Assembly (NCBI GenBank): GCA_033032175.1
Contig: CM065322.1
Span: 16,430,001 to 16,494,000 of the forward strand
Length of the DNA: 64,000 nucleotides
Source of the DNA: Saturnia japonica
Taxonomy: Eukaryota; Arthropoda; Insecta; Lepidoptera; Saturniidae
Direction: 5' to 3'
The stretch's first letter is position 1, and each line of letters starts with the position of its first letter. A program made the position numbers and the translations under genes. The notes below the pieces were generated by a model. That model was not told where the DNA came from. It made no database searches and worked only from the letters and a program-made list of their open reading frames with translations. Shown one piece after another: positions 45,201 to 50,790 of this stretch.

Positions 45201-46948
45201 GTACGATTTTTCTTAGATGAAAAAGTTTAAATTAGACACTTTTAAAAACTTCCCGACGTTCCCCGAACGCTTTTCGAACCAGGACAAATCCGTAGAAACC
45301 CGGACGTATGGCAGCCCTACCTATAACTAATACTCAACGCTAATTAACTTATCGTCAATGTAAGTATTATTGTTCCGTTAATAAGTCAATTTAATTGCCC
45401 TGCATGGAACCCTTTACGCAAATCTACGCAATGTTTAATACAAATATTATCATCTAGGTTTGACTATAATAAATTAATTTCATTATTTAATCGTAAAACA
45501 ATACTAGATATTATTTTTCATGAGGAAACTGTTTCACTGATTTAAAAAGTAAAATTTATAAACCAGCCACTGTGACTGGTTTCTCGTAATGCACAGCACT
45601 AGTATCTGTTTTTTGAAGAAATAAAATAAATTCTTCACACCCATTACATAAGAATGTTCCGACTGCCCAAACCAATCGCAAAACAAACGGTTTATATAAG
45701 GACTTAAAGTCGTCATTTTTATTAAAGAATCTGTGTATCAGAAAAGACAAATATTACTTAAAAATGCGTACAATCAATTTGGGAAATATTTAAACTGATT
45801 TGTGATTATTTGTGGTTAATATTTAAAATAATAACAAAATGTTTTTATTAGCAGCGGCCGGTTTCGAGGCACCGTTGCAGCCGCGGCACAACGCTCCCCG
45901 CGTGTTATTTTATTGAAAAGTATTAATAATGGAGATGGAGTCCCAGGAGGTAACATGTTTTTTTTTTAATTTTCTACTCTATAAGTATCCATTTATTTAA
46001 TTTATATAGCACCAATAGTTTTCGAGTAATCTGCAATAAACTAGACAGACTCCTTTTTCATTTTTAATTGTTTATAAATTTTCCAAGTGTTTATTTGTAA
46101 ATTATTTTAGTTCTCATTATGAATCTAACGAGGTATCGGATGTATTTTAACTCATAGTAACCAGAATTAACACGTTTCTTAGCTTGTTGACCAGACTAAT
46201 AACTATAAAAAAATTGCCTCGTGACAAATGATAATATTTTGTACGTAGATACGGCATTGACGCTCTTTACATGCAATCGTGAATGGTGGGCAGTTGCCTT
46301 TAGTTTACTTTCGATTTGATAGCGACGTGAGCGAGAAGAATATTTTTTCCTTTTTTGACAACAGGGTTTCCGCCTTACGCTGCGATTTTCTACCTTTTTT
46401 ATTTCAACATGCTGATAATAAAATATGTACCGTTTTCAAATTGCTTTTATTGAGAGTAGGTATAACGCGTGTCTGTTTATAAAACGTCATAAATAAAGAC
46501 AAAATGAAATGTTCAGTGTTATGAAACTAGGATATGAAACCTGTTTCATCGTGTATTTATCATAATATGACGCCTTGACATTATTTGCGAATTAGTTTAG
46601 AATTTAGAAAGGTTCAAATCGATGCCTAATTTAATTTCCGTTTTGAAATAACTAAAATTGTTGTTTTATTCAGCTAAAAATTATTAAATTGTATCCGTTA
46701 AACTTAGATTTCAATTTACTACACCAAAACAATTTTATTGAAATTTAATTTTTGCTTAATAATTATACGAAGATAAATTTTTAATTGCTAATAATTCTGT
46801 ACATAATTTTAATAATGATTTCCTCAAAACAACAAATAATTAAAGCAATTAAATATAGAAAAAAACACAACGAATACTTACTAAATTGACACAACACTGA
46901 CTGTACAAGCAACAAAAAAACACAAAATAATACACGAAACGCCTTCAT
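15048..46948 (-). CDS. CLIP-domain serine protease, Asn/Gln-rich, secreted zymogen (9 coding exons; frameshifted as written)
   Basis: Coding exons in transcript order: 46948-46882, 31701-30855, 25010-24853, 24604-24361, 23417-23279, 17581-17418, 16538-16437, 15660-15476, 15206-15048. All introns are GT-AG and every junction phase matches, giving 2064 bp (687 residues plus stop) after discounting one extra base in exon 2. Domains: signal peptide 1-20, Asn/Gln-rich region about 23-300, CLIP domain with Cys 308, 318, 324, 349, 359 and 360, 18 Thr at 377-394, activation site SFSR|VVGG (429/430), and the catalytic domain with His476, Asp526, Ser627. Asp621 sits six residues before the Ser, so trypsin-like cleavage after Lys/Arg is expected. 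Wording such as [15 protein letters not shown] resembles the CLIPD group (venom-protease-like, proclotting-enzyme-like). Such zymogens act in haemolymph cascades of clotting, melanisation or Toll signalling. The role of this one is unknown. Confidence 0.93.
15476..15660 (-). CDS. Protease exon 8: catalytic Ser and S1 pocket
   Basis: Encodes [20 protein letters not shown], then [20 protein letters not shown] and [10 protein letters not shown]. Ser627 of GDSGGP is the nucleophile and Asp621 lies at the base of the S1 pocket, predicting Lys/Arg specificity. The donor ATT|GTGAGT leaves phase 0. Confidence 0.96.
15718..15972 (+). repeat. tRNA-derived SINE, family A (longest copy), in intron 7
   Basis: B box GAATTCGAATCCCTGC, the block GAAAACGTCGTGATGAAACC, then a body with GGCTAGCTACCACCCTCAGG and the 3' end CTTAAGATCAGGTGAGATTG. 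Relatives are at 7085, 11825, 21468, 32310, 53760 and 59300. It sits just upstream (in transcript sense) of exon 8. Confidence 0.75.
15973..16436. repeat. Intron 7 remainder with repeat remnants
   Basis: From about 16040 to 16330 there are several uncommon G+C-rich blocks, some similar to repeat T (CATGACATCAGCGACCGTTGACGG resembles 48895-48935). At 16345-16372 TTACCATCAGGAACAGTACAG matches the 3' end of the LINE at 19085-19330. A T-rich tract at 16411-16423 ends next to exon 7. Confidence 0.4.
16437..16538 (-). CDS. Protease exon 7
   Basis: Encodes [20 protein letters not shown] and then [13 protein letters not shown], the conserved I-x-P-I-C-x-P and A-G-W-G blocks of trypsin-like proteases. 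The acceptor is TTTTCAG and the donor C|GTAAGT. It is 102 bp, in phase with both neighbours. Confidence 0.95.
16630..16765 (+). repeat. tRNA-derived SINE, family B (partial), in intron 6
   Basis: Head AAGAGCGACTGCTACGCTCG and GAGGTCCTGGGTTAGATACC (decayed B box), then CATGAAACCTAAAAACATAC and GGCGGACTGTGGGTGTACA. Compared with 54318-54562 it has lost an internal part. Confidence 0.7.
16766..17417. other. Intron 6 remainder, nothing recognised
   Basis: AT-rich intron sequence. No exon, RNA gene or recognisable repeat was seen. Confidence 0.5.
17418..17581 (-). CDS. Protease exon 6: catalytic Asp
   Basis: Encodes [16 protein letters not shown], then [18 protein letters not shown] and [16 protein letters not shown]. 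Asp526 of TNDIGIL is the catalytic aspartate. The DDDGA turn and the spacing fit CLIPD-type proteases. Confidence 0.95.
17582..18741. other. Intron 5, right part, nothing recognised
   Basis: Several short open frames occur (for example 17592-17807 and 18267-18461) but none shows a protein motif or splice-site pairing. They are taken as background. Confidence 0.45.
18742..18834 (+). pseudogene. tRNA-Phe-like retropseudogene with 3' CCA and flanking direct repeats
   Basis: The segment 18779-18820 reads like the 3' half of a eukaryotic tRNA-Phe: anticodon-stem side CATCTAAAGG, T arm CCCCGGTTCATTCCCGGG and acceptor side TTTCGGCA followed by CCA. CCA is not encoded in eukaryotic tRNA genes, so this copy came from mature RNA. 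The 9-bp repeats ACTGTTAAA at 18742-18750 and 18826-18834 enclose 75 bp, close to tRNA length. The 5' half (18751-18778) is too diverged to pair with the acceptor. Confidence 0.6.
19085..19330 (-). pseudogene. Jockey/CR1-like LINE, C-terminal and 3' UTR fragment
   Basis: The minus strand reads [20 protein letters not shown] then [12 protein letters not shown], the W-N-x-L-P-like end of a LINE reverse transcriptase. The 3' tail contains CCATCAGGTACAGTACAATC, a tail also seen near 16350 (+) and 22025 (-). Confidence 0.7.
19331..19639. other. Spacer next to the LINE fragment
   Basis: Possibly older LINE sequence on the minus strand, but too degenerate to read. No gene is recognised. Confidence 0.3.
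19640..20497 (+). pseudogene. CR1/L2-like LINE, degenerate RT C-terminus and 3' end
   Basis: In shifting frames one reads [37 protein letters not shown] and [19 protein letters not shown] followed by FARKFKLWL. These match the order of conserved blocks at the end of CR1/L2 reverse transcriptases (Y-G-x-x-x-W-G, A-Q-K-R-A-V-R, Y-N-x-L-P-x-x-I-R). It ends in TAAATTATTATTATTA. Many stops; a dead 5'-truncated copy in intron 5. Confidence 0.75.
20498..21467. other. Intron 5, nothing recognised
   Basis: AT-rich with no convincing exon or repeat. Confidence 0.45.
21468..21720. repeat. Two family A SINE pieces in opposite orientation
   Basis: From 21468 to about 21600 the SINE body runs inverted (CAATCTCACCTGATCTTAAG...GGATCTCAAGAACAGCCGCC). 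From about 21612 to 21720 a second piece runs forward (TTTCGGTGAAGGAAAACATC...GACTAGCTACCACCC). This is either a head-to-head insertion or a local inversion. Confidence 0.6.
21721..22320. other. Intron 5, small LINE tail fragment at 22020-22050
   Basis: ACTGTACAGCACCTGATGGTAAG at about 22026 resembles the 3' end of the LINE at 19085-19330. Nothing else is recognised. Confidence 0.35.
22321..22740 (+). mobile_element. Non-autonomous Helitron, family B, 3'-truncated
   Basis: It begins A|TCCATACTAATATTATAAAT, the typical 5' end of this lepidopteran family, and matches the minus-strand element at 52823-53645 in several blocks (TTTTGTAGCGAAAATAA, GTAAATTATTTGGATTATAC, GGTGAAAATAAAACT). An internal section and the 3' CTAG end are missing. 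Confidence 0.72.
22741..23278. repeat. Intron 5 left end with repeat T fragments
   Basis: From 22790 to 22900 is a block with GGTTTGTCGTGTTATGAAG and ACCACCATACACATAG, inverted relative to 8250-8345. A weaker piece with GATCTCGAAACGTAACAAAC is near 23050. Confidence 0.45.
23279..23417 (-). CDS. Protease exon 5: catalytic His
   Basis: Encodes [30 protein letters not shown] and IHNHEDD. His476 of TAAHC is the catalytic histidine. Acceptor TGTTACAG and donor CT|GTAAGT. The phases 1 and 2 match exons 4 and 6. Confidence 0.95.
23418..24360. other. Intron 4, nothing recognised
   Basis: AT-rich. The plus-strand open frame at 24215-24583 is mostly the antisense of the poly-Thr exon and is not a gene. 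Confidence 0.5.
24361..24604 (-). CDS. Protease exon 4: end of CLIP, poly-Thr linker, activation site
   Basis: Begins with VCCPRPGLP, which gives CLIP cysteines 5 and 6. A linker follows with 18 consecutive Thr codons made of alternating ACC/ACG/ACT, a site prone to length change and probably O-glycosylated. Then come PAPSPEPSG, a Cys (420) that would tether the light chain, an NAS glycosylation sequon (424), and [13 protein letters not shown] with the activation bond after Arg429. It ends phase 1 at A|GTAAGT. Confidence 0.94.
24853..25010 (-). CDS. Protease exon 3: CLIP domain, most of it
   Basis: Encodes [13 protein letters not shown], then [11 protein letters not shown] and [13 protein letters not shown], holding CLIP cysteines 1-4. 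Acceptor TTCCAG and donor AAG|GTAAAT are good. The first two bases complete Val305 with the last base of exon 2. CLIP domains are held by three disulphides and help recruit cascade partners. Confidence 0.93.
25011..25884. other. Intron 2, microsatellite and repeat T fragment
   Basis: Short (CAAT)n/(CAGT)n runs lie at about 25247-25300. At 25475-25560 the blocks GATCCCGAAATGCGACAATC and ATCACCATGTACATGGTGC resemble repeat T. No exon is recognised. Confidence 0.4.
25885..26085 (+). repeat. Dispersed repeat U, copy 1
   Basis: Blocks TTCAGCCATGACTTCTTTGTTTAT, GGGATACCTCAAGG, TTCGAAGATATACCAGG and AACCATTGAAGTT recur in the same order at 33780-34030. The class is unknown; similar sequence is common in Lepidoptera. 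Confidence 0.6.
26086..28127. other. Intron 2, AT-rich, nothing recognised
   Basis: Two kilobases without an open frame over 60 codons, without splice-flanked coding blocks and without a repeat match inside the window. Confidence 0.45.
28128..28335 (+). repeat. Dispersed repeat R, copy 2
   Basis: AAAACCCGACTGCATG, TTTTGCTTTTTATTTAATTCCC, TTAAGATGAATCTAACGACG and TTTAGGCTACAGAGCGTG match the copy at 7305-7575. Confidence 0.6.
28400..28640 (-). repeat. LINE 3'-region repeat, family L, copy L2
   Basis: On the minus strand the blocks TTCCTTCCTCCCAGAAGACAG, AACATCCCAAGCC, TTCGGCTACTTTGGCACCC and GGTGAAGCTGTCAAAGCC match 54619-54875. The last block leads into the body shared with the poly(A) copies at 4995 and 43685, so those are truncated versions of this family. 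Confidence 0.6.
28641..30015. other. Intron 2, nothing recognised
   Basis: AT-rich intron sequence, no exon or recognisable repeat. Confidence 0.4.
30016..30545 (-). pseudogene. Retroelement 3' end with PD-(D/E)XK-like segment, copy P2
   Basis: On the minus strand it matches P1 and P3, with [20 protein letters not shown] and K-Y followed by a stop, and several small indels. Its upstream part extends further than P1 (APDWTILVD...[13 protein letters not shown]). The tail has the palindrome AAGGGGCCCCTT. Lies in intron 2 of the protease, in the same orientation as the gene. Confidence 0.6.
30580..30790 (+). repeat. Dispersed repeat T, copy
   Basis: Blocks CTGTCCGGCTCGCGACCACAA, CACATGGTGATACACTCGAC and CGCGTTTCGGGATCAGTCAG recur with changes at 48770-48920. 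Confidence 0.45.
30855..31701 (-). CDS. Protease exon 2: Asn/Gln-rich region, +1 frameshift
   Basis: The exon begins after CACTGTAG and ends at TTCG|GTAATT. Its first frame (31701 to about 31340) encodes [20 protein letters not shown] and then a region dense in Asn, Gln, Pro and Tyr. The second frame (about 31338 to 30855) continues the same composition: [16 protein letters not shown] and so on to FNFGPSGIF. The length is 847 bp where 846 is needed for phase. Removing one base of the AAAA at 31339-31342 would join both halves without a stop. Low complexity suggests a disordered N-terminal extension. Confidence 0.88.
31336..31345 (-). other. Single-base frameshift site in protease exon 2
   Basis: The two open halves of exon 2 overlap by about 40 bp in different frames and meet around an AAAA run (31339-31342, plus strand). 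Exon length (847) is one more than its phases allow, which independently shows an extra base. No splice-site pair is visible that could remove it. Confidence 0.8.
31788..32163 (+). mobile_element. Non-autonomous Helitron, family C, copy 1
   Basis: Starts A|TCTATATATTAATACGTGA and ends GATCGCTAG|T. It is 376 bp, non-coding, and matches 40029-40385 and 63435-63789 throughout (AGCGTATTGCGTGCACG, ACTAATATATTAAAT, GACATTGTCAC, GCTGGTCGAATT). It lies 87 bp upstream of protease exon 2 in intron 1. Confidence 0.72.
32310..32412 (-). repeat. tRNA-derived SINE, family A (3' portion)
   Basis: Matches, inverted, the body of 15718-15972 (CGATATGGCCCAAGATTG, CTCAACTGCAGCTGCCG, GGTGGTAGATAGCC). Confidence 0.6.
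32413..33779. other. Intron 1, nothing recognised
   Basis: AT-rich, no exon or repeat match. Confidence 0.4.
33780..34030 (+). repeat. Dispersed repeat U, copy 2
   Basis: Matches 25885-26085 and extends it upstream with TTTTAACCGACTTCTAAATAAA, a common lepidopteran repeat phrase. Confidence 0.55.
34330..34487 (-). repeat. tRNA-derived SINE, family B (3' portion)
   Basis: CACGCCTGTATCCCCGAAGG and GTTAGGCAGAGGTATATTAA, then AAGCCAAACTCCGAGCTGCT, match 61907-62098 and the inverse of 54318-54562. The tRNA head is absent. Confidence 0.7.
34488..36239. other. Intron 1, nothing recognised
   Basis: No exon or known repeat. A short G+C-richer stretch at 35950-36030 has no recognisable content. Confidence 0.4.
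36240..36860 (-). pseudogene. CR1/Jockey-like LINE, RT C-terminus and 3' UTR
   Basis: The minus-strand stretch 36851-36501 reads [72 protein letters not shown] and [14 protein letters not shown], the complete block order at the C-terminus of CR1/Jockey-type LINE proteins. The 116-codon stretch is still open, so the copy is fairly young. The 3' end is a (TAAA)n tail at 36245-36265. Confidence 0.85.
36971..37969 (+). mobile_element. Tc1-like DNA transposon remnant
   Basis: Contains most of a Tc1 transposase in two or three frames, ending with the family's A-K-G-G-Y-T-P-Y tail near 37939. The 9-bp string ATTGCACTA (36971-36979) returns inverted at 37961-37969 and may be what is left of the inverted repeats, though that is a short match. 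It lies in protease intron 1 on the opposite strand. Confidence 0.75.
37020..37939 (+). pseudogene. Tc1-type DD34E transposase, frameshifted
   Basis: Helix-turn-helix region LRVSRSTI...[17 protein letters not shown], then [20 protein letters not shown] (37139-37336), and after a frameshift near 37330 the catalytic core: NIVSDEDRI (first Asp), [22 protein letters not shown] (second Asp) and [10 protein letters not shown] (Glu). Thirty-four residues separate the second Asp and the Glu, the Tc1 DD34E spacing. A stop follows the Glu motif at 37754 and the rest is decayed. Confidence 0.85.
37970..38759. other. Intron 1, nothing recognised
   Basis: AT-rich spacer. Confidence 0.4.
38760..39610 (-). 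pseudogene. Remnant of an unnamed transposon-derived protein family
   Basis: Reading the minus strand in order gives [113 protein letters not shown] and finally [20 protein letters not shown] with [20 protein letters not shown] (open from 38983 to 38765). The pattern with F-S-D-G-C-x-x-Q-N-R-N and K-G-H-T-x-M-E-V-x-S-V-H resembles repetitive uncharacterised proteins of aphids, moths and Hydra that look like RNase-H-fold integrases or transposases. Stops and frameshifts show decay. I cannot name the family. Confidence 0.6.
39611..40028. other. Intron 1, nothing recognised
   Basis: A 65-codon minus-strand frame (39806-39609) has no recognisable motif. Confidence 0.35.
40029..40385 (+). mobile_element. 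Non-autonomous Helitron, family C, copy 2
   Basis: Matches 31788-32163 along its length and ends CGACCGGTAG at 40385. Its 3' end is followed by two further copies of the terminal 55 bp. Confidence 0.68.
40386..40980 (+). repeat. Serial Helitron 3' ends and interposed repeat D
   Basis: The 55-bp block AGTCTATGATCAAAAAGTC...TTGGTCGACCGGTAG returns at about 40459-40512 and 40717-40769. Both the first and third are followed by AAATTAATAAAAGGAAAC and GTGACTG. Between the second and third lies repeat D (about 40540-40715: GTAATTCTTGTATATATATA, GGTTTCTCGGAAACGGCTCC), which returns inverted at 63822-64000. Confidence 0.65.
40981..41557. other. Intron 1, nothing recognised
   Basis: AT-rich, no exon or repeat match. 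Confidence 0.4.
41558..42062 (+). mobile_element. Non-autonomous Helitron, family A, copy 2
   Basis: Matches 5478-5996. The 3' end GGCGCAGCTAG|T is canonical. The 5' end is less clear (A|TCAATAAATAC). Confidence 0.72.
42361..42680. repeat. Two adjacent foldback elements
   Basis: Foldback 1, about 42365-42487: arm ACGCACCGAGGGAGAAAAGTA with its inverted partner TACTTTTCTCCCTAGGTGCG, and an inner arm GGTTGTCACCC / GGGTGACAATC. Foldback 2, about 42495-42675: arm TTTCTCCTCCGGGATGAAAAGT with its inverted partner ACTTTTCATCCCGGAGGAGAAA, and a centre containing GCGCATGCGC. Arms are nearly perfect. No coding content. They look like MITEs or hairpin inserts of related origin. Confidence 0.75.
42681..43222. 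other. Intron 1, nothing recognised
   Basis: AT-rich spacer. Confidence 0.4.
43223..43413. repeat. Short (TTAGG)n, (GA)n and poly(T) tracts
   Basis: TTTAGGTTAGGTTAGGTTA near 43224-43242 has three units of the insect telomere repeat. A (GA) tract lies at 43323-43344 and about 28 T at 43384-43411. Confidence 0.75.
43685..43770 (+). mobile_element. 5'-truncated poly(A) retroposon, family L, copy L3
   Basis: Body AACCAAGTCCGGTGAAGCTG to CAGTGTAGTCAGTTCT then poly(A), flanked by the perfect 11-bp repeat AGTAATGAGAG (43674-43684 and 43771-43781). Same family as 4995-5095. Confidence 0.87.
43782..44571. repeat. Intron 1, probable decayed Helitron-like or other repeats
   Basis: From 43934 CTAGGTGTTACCCGCCCGCT resembles an inverted Helitron 3' end, followed by ATTTCATTGGAATCCATCC, a common lepidopteran repeat phrase. 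No exon is recognised. Confidence 0.35.
44572..44765 (-). mobile_element. Non-autonomous Helitron, family A, 3'-truncated, copy 3
   Basis: The minus strand reads A|TCTCTCTACAATTCATAAAA...GTCTGTTTGTAATGTC...GGTAATCTCCGAAACGG, matching the first 190 bp of 5478-5996. Confidence 0.65.
44766..46881. other. Intron 1, 5' part; one G+C-rich island
   Basis: Mostly AT-rich with nothing recognised. At 45852-45952 a G+C-rich island ends with ATGGAGATGGAGTCCCAGGAG and GTAACA, which could be a small first exon on the plus strand, but support is thin. Confidence 0.35.
46882..46948 (-). CDS. Protease exon 1: signal peptide
   Basis: Codes [20 protein letters not shown] plus QF, a typical secretory signal with cleavage expected after Cys20 or so. 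I chose the ATG at 46948 because its context (GCCGCGATGAAG) is good and the hydrophobic core then sits correctly. An in-frame ATG at 47011 would add 21 polar residues before the core. The donor is A|GTAAGT (phase 1), which pairs with the phase of exon 2 to make Ser23. Confidence 0.85.
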
Positions 46949-47100
46949 CGCGGCGTAAGTGTGTACGCTCGTAAGAGAATATGATTCTAAACTGTGTTTT
47001 TGGAAGTTCAAAAACTGTGTGATATAAAGTTGCCCGGTACACCGGCGTGGGAATTGGCGTTAACTTATCGAGTGCTGGACAAACTTGACCATCGGGAAAA
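46949..47100 (-). promoter_or_regulatory. Putative promoter of the protease gene
   Basis: On the minus strand a TATA-like TTTATATC (47028-47021) lies about 75 bp upstream of the ATG, with an initiator-like ACAGTTT about 30 bp below it. A second TATA-like TTTATATTTT lies near 47105-47096. The region is richer in G+C than its surroundings. No convincing kappa-B or GATA cluster was seen. Confidence 0.35.
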
Positions 47101-47534
47101 TATAAAGCAACGCGCGGCGGTCCGAGGTGAGCGCCTACGTCATTTTTATTAGGGTGACTATGCTTTACGATTAAGAATTTTATTTAATGATAAAATATTA
47201 TTACTTTTTTTTATAGAAATAAAAGAGAGATAAACGTTTATTGAAATACAAATACTCGCGATAAAAGTGAAACTTCTTAAAATGCCATTGTCTAGCTGTT
47301 ATGCATTAACAATACATGTCTAATTAACGTGGCGCCTAAAAATTTCTCTTAGGCACATAACTAACTAACAGAAGAACATAAGTAATCCCAAGCCAGAATT
47401 CATTCAGTTACACACTGCAGTGCTACAGCGCTGATCTTCAATAAGAAGTGTCAAGATGTCCAGCCGGTGGAAAATAAAAACAATTAAAAAATATAGAACA
47501 TAAATGAACACTAAGAAGAAATAAAACATTAACA
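47101..47534. other. Upstream flank of the protease gene, nothing recognised
   Basis: AT-rich, no open frame of note. Confidence 0.4.
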
Positions 47535-47720
47535 ATCATCATCATCATTATTTCAGCCGCAGGACGTCCACTGCTGAACATAGGCCTCCCCCATAGATCT
47601 CCAGAGCGACCAATCTTGTGCGGCCTGCACCCAATGGCTCCCAGCGACCTTTATTATGTCGTCTTTCCATCTAGTGGGAGGCCGTCCTACGCTGCGCTTT
47701 CCGGTGCGTGGTCTTAACAT
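47535..47720 (-). repeat. RTE-type LINE 3' end
   Basis: The plus strand reads ATCATCATCATTATTTCAGC, CGCAGGACGTCCACTGCTGAAC, ATAGGCCTCCCCC and GGGAGGCCGTCCTACGCTGC, a phrase set familiar from abundant RTE-type repeats of Lepidoptera. The (ATG)n microsatellite is the 3' tail of a minus-strand copy. Confidence 0.75.
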
Positions 47721-47944
47721 TAACAATACTCTATATAATATATATTATCAATATAATATTGATTTTATTATATTAAGCTATCAACAAGGCATATTACACT
47801 TCACTAAAATTAAAAATACAAAATTTGATTAAATTAGAAACGAAGTGTTGCTTTACTTAAAAAAGGTTACTCTGACTTGCTAAAAATAATTTGTGTAAAT
47901 AAGTTTAAAAGTATATAAAATCAAGAGAATATAGATAAATAACT

Positions 47945-48400
47945 TAGATATTTAGACATTACACATGTGCTTCAAAACATTGTCTCTGTAGCGTTTGTAA
48001 CTTTTGTCTATATTGAGATCCTTGCTTATGCTGTTGTATTGTTTTTGGATTCCATTCACGCAGGAGAAGTGCCCTAAATTGCCTTTAAAGGTTTTAGGTT
48101 TAAAAGTTACAAATGCTGTTCTTCTGGGTAATTCGTAAGGAGTGTTAAGGTTTATTTGATTTAACAAATTGAGGAGAGTCTAGCATACCATGTACTAGCT
48201 TGTATAACAAAATATATGGTCTAACAATAGTGTACGGTCCTCTATGGAATTTACTTCAAAGTGTTTAAGACGGTCTTTATAACTTGCATAGTTTTGGCAA
48301 TGTGTATTAGTAGACAGCATGCCTTATTGTCTTTTTTGTACATTTTTGAGACGATTCTTATGTACTGAGTAATTGTATAAACATTATCATCATCTAAATT
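47945..48400 (-). pseudogene. CR1/Jockey-like LINE, RT C-terminal end
   Basis: The minus strand reads RLKNVQKRQ, CQNYASYKDRLKHFEVNSIE, DRTLLLDHIFCYTS, then an open part (48167-47952) LLNQINLNTPYELPRRTAFV and YRDNVLKHM. These are the final conserved blocks of a CR1/Jockey RT. Stops lie in the first half. Confidence 0.78.
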
Positions 48401-49275
48401 TAAATTATTTCTGTTAATTATGTGTGTGAATCAGAGTGTGAACAAAATATGTATTATAGTATGGGGATAAGTCATGAATCGTGACCGTGGATTCGAAAAA
48501 ACTTGTATACCGCCGCGGCCGTCGTATGATTATGCAACTTAACTCAAATCCGGGTCTATTGAGTGTATATTATAATAGTTTATACGATTGTTTTTTGAAA
48601 GTGTAATAAATGTTGCTTAAATTGGTATCAAAAACTAAATTTACGGACACATAATGCGGATGACCATGTATAGAGAAAGTACATTTTCATAGCTAAAGAA
48701 CAGAGAGGATGAGGCGGGTCGTATACCATTTAGATGACAAAATATGTCTAGAAGGACACATATTATAGAAATGGGACTGACTGGATCGCAACTATCATAC
48801 ACATAATGATATACACGCCACAGAGACTCTGTTTTGATTTGTCGTGTTTCGGAATCAGTCAATACACATTCAGTTGTAGAAAACCTGTAGGCCAACATGA
48901 TAGCGACGAATGTCGACGGACCGATGCCTATGTGGCCGCCGTTATTCCTGAATTCTACTGTCCTTACCTTAAGGCACAGTGACAGTCACTTTACATGACG
49001 AGTCACTCTAAAGTCCAGGGAAACCAAATTTGGCCCAATGAAAAATATAGGTGAGGAATGTCCACGTCTTTGCAATGTTGATGGTAAACGAAGTTATCAA
49101 TTTGACGTTTTTGCTCAGAATAAAGACAATACTTCAAGTTTGAAGGTAGCAGGCACATAATATGTAGCGTGTTCCGTTTGATATATTTTGTTACGTGCTC
49201 TATACTTAGATATTTTAGGGAGTTTGGCGGATTTCTCCATTGCGGTCTTATTGAAGACTAAATCTGTATCTGATA
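48401..49275. repeat. Non-coding, with a copy of repeat T at 48770-48935
   Basis: Blocks ACTGGATCGCAACTATCATAC, GATTTGTCGTGTTTCGGAATC and CCAACATGATAGCGACGAATG match 30580-30790 and 56800-57000. An 85-codon frame here is taken as part of the repeat. Confidence 0.45.
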
Positions 49276-49662
49276 TCTATACAATTAATAAAATTGAAGT
49301 GGCCGTTTGTAATGTAAAAATAACAGCTTTTTACTAAATGCATATGAAAGTATAAACGATATTTATAACAAAAAAAACAATTTTTTAAATTTTTGTCTCT
49401 CTATCTGTTTGTTTGTTCCGGGTAATCTCCGAAACGTTTGGACTGATTTTGACGGTAATTTCACTGGTAGATAGTTGATGTTATAAGAAGTAACTTATGC
49501 TACTTTTATTTTAGAAAAAAAAATTAGGGTTCCCCGCAAATATAAAAAAAACTGGCTATGAAGAATCAATTCGGACGCTTAAATTGCTTACTCTGTGTAG
49601 ACAATGAGAGATATAGCAAATTAATGTACTACATAACTGTAGAAATTAAAATGACCTAGAAA
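49276..49662 (+). mobile_element. Non-autonomous Helitron, family A, 3'-truncated, copy 4
   Basis: Starts A|TCTATACAATTAATAAAATTG and matches 5478-5870, then ends without the CTAG terminus. Confidence 0.68.
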
Positions 49663-50790
49663 TAATGTATCATAAAAGGATAATTAACTGAGTGATTGAC
49701 GTATCAACGCACAGAATAAACTACTGGGGGCTAGGACCATGAAAATTTGCATACGTGTACCTTTCACACTGTAGGTTAGCACTAAGGAACGGTTTTTGGA
49801 AATTCAACTCTTAGGGGTTGTTCTTTGCCTTTTCGTCAATCTTATCTCAGAATATAGAGCATCTAAAACTAAACTAAAAATCTAAAACAAAAATTACAAA
49901 AAACAATGGAGAAAAGAGGTCTAAGTATCGGTTCAAAAGGCGAAGTATTAATTACTGAGATACGCAATAAAGCGAAAGTAATTAATGGCGTACTCTGTAT
50001 AAAAATTAAAATAGAAATGGTTGAATAGCCGTGTAACAAGTTAACCCGAGTAGAGGATAACAAACGTAACTTCATAGAAAGCATCATAAGGAACTAAAGA
50101 CAGAGGTCGACAAAGCACAAGATGACATGACAGTATAATAGAAATTGCAGGAAAGACCTATTTTGACGGAGAATTATAACCTAGAAGGGTCCAAATATAC
50201 ACTTAGTATCTATATAATAAGGTATTTTTAAGGTACTAGTTTCAAGGATCTGGACCACTGGGTTTCCGATGACTTAAAATATAGTTTGGAAATTGAGTAT
50301 AAACGCAGGGCGTTGTCTGTCCGCTGTAATATGTTGGCTCGCAGTTTTGCTTTATGCTCGACTTAAGTGAAGGCCACACTGTTTACTGCGAATTGTCATC
50401 ATTCTACACATGCAGTCTGTGAGTCAACTACACGCAGAGGACATACAGCGCCCTGTGCGTACAATACAACCACGCATTCAGGATGCTGATGGGGTTGCCT
50501 CACTCATGCGCACTGTAGCCTGTAGCAGACAGGTCGGACAGTTCTTTATTGGAACATTGGGTACGCCTACATGCCACTGGGGTTCCGTAAATAAATATTT
50601 TCTATTTTCCTTGTAGATGTACTTACATCTTACTCACTAATACTAGTTTCTAAGTTGTGTGTACACTAACCAAATAGACTTTTAGTTTGAAATTAAAGTT
50701 TTTTATTTTATTTGTTTTAATGAGTTAATGACGTTGTGATATGAAATGTAGTAATGTTATGTTTCAAAAATATGTGAATGTATATTATAA
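49663..50790. other. Nothing recognised
   Basis: Open frames at 49869-50087 (-) and 50410-50616 (+) show no motif or splice context. Confidence 0.4.

Noticed and set aside
46949..47011. Upstream in-frame ATG that would extend the protease N-terminus by 21 residues
   Set aside because: It would put polar residues before the signal core, and the 46948 ATG has the better start context.
47040..47110. GGGAATTGGC as a kappa-B site for immune control of the protease
   Set aside because: It fails the consensus in its 3' half, and single matches of this length are expected by chance.
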